Source: JBBDXA01 sp040902585
GTDB taxonomy: Bacteria; Planctomycetota; Phycisphaerae; Phycisphaerales; Phycisphaeraceae
Assembly (NCBI GenBank): GCA_040902585.1
Contig: JBBDXA010000038.1
Location: 1-47,715 of the forward strand
DNA length: 47,715 bases
Direction: 5' to 3'
Shown here: positions 47,645 through 47,715 of the stretch, in pieces
Numbering within the stretch: the stretch's first letter is position 1
How the letters are laid out: each line of letters opens with the position of its first letter
Position numbers and translations under genes: made by a program
Notes under the pieces: model-generated
The model's input: the letters and a program-made list of their open reading frames with translations, nothing else
The model's database searches: none
Told to the model about the DNA's origin: nothing

Positions 47645-47715
47645 AGGTCCGCCGACGAGACCCGTGTGAGTGTGCGGCGGATGTTGTCGTCCGCACGGGT
47701 CTGCTCGGCGGACCT
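47645..47715. repeat. Palindromic element (family G) at the right window edge
   Basis: AGGTCCGCCGACGAGACCCG (47645-47664 and on) is matched in inverted orientation by 47694-47715 with two mismatches; ACGGGTC at 47633-47640 also pairs with the first arm. The element begins soon after the fliP stop codon and may continue beyond the window. The expected fliQ must lie further right. Confidence 0.7.

Noticed and set aside
1..47715. tRNA, rRNA, insertion sequence or prophage genes
   Set aside because: No tRNA T-loop pattern in a cloverleaf context, no rRNA sequence, and no transposase or phage gene was found on either strand.

Overview
The window reads as a chromosomal segment of a GC-rich planctomycete, most likely a flagellated lineage such as the class Phycisphaerae. 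Lineage markers are two DUF1501 proteins with Tat-type leaders, a PSD1-type cytochrome c protein (DUF1549/DUF1553), a VCBS/sialidase-like secreted protein and a planctomycete-style flagellar cluster. The taxonomic call is inferred from gene content only.

Layout. (1) 1-11.6 kb is a catabolic island: a TIM-barrel sugar isomerase/epimerase (cut by the left edge), a secreted VCBS + sialidase-like protein, an SSS-family Na+/solute symporter, and on the minus strand PSD1 -> DUF1501 -> esterase-like alpha/beta hydrolase. It looks like uptake and breakdown of a complex glycan. (2) 11.8-24 kb holds mixed genes: a second DUF1501 protein, a cupin, a CPXCG protein, a WD40-like protein, a Tat-exported PhoD-type phosphatase, two DinB-fold proteins, a cysteine desulfurase, a thioredoxin-fold protein, two zinc-ribbon membrane proteins and a CPBP protease. 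A gene-free stretch (18.7-19.2 kb) has a near-perfect sigma-70 promoter followed by a series of hairpins, a candidate structured RNA. (3) 24-26.7 kb is one long membrane-anchored TPR protein. (4) 26.8-47.6 kb is a flagellar locus, all on the plus strand: flgN-like, sensor kinase (broken by an in-frame amber codon), sigma-54 response regulator, flgB, flgC, fliE, [four-helix-bundle gene], fliF, fliG, fliH, fliI, fliJ, motE-like, fliK, flgD, a small unknown gene, flgE, flbD, motA, motB, fliL, fliN, fliO, fliP. fliM is missing from its usual place between fliL and fliN.

How it works together. Four -24/-12 sigma-54 promoter candidates with exact GG-N10-GC spacing lie upstream of flgN, flgB, fliJ and motA. 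This fits the sigma-54 activator (GSFTGA motif) encoded in the locus and suggests a self-contained hierarchy: flgN-kinase-regulator, rod/basal-body genes, fliJ-to-flgE genes, and motor/export genes.

The most unusual feature is the repeat content. Two kinds pervade the window. One is degenerate arrays with a 7-bp period (GAGCNNN, CTGACCC, TAGCCAC, CCTTGGC, AAATGCA), often as two inverted arms around a short spacer and often running right up to a start codon of a core flagellar gene. In the fliE-fliF gap the two arms enclose a four-helix-bundle (S23-type) gene. The other is short palindromic elements of several families, some of them read in frame inside genes (sensor kinase, PSD1 protein, fliP N-terminus, a zinc-ribbon protein C-terminus).
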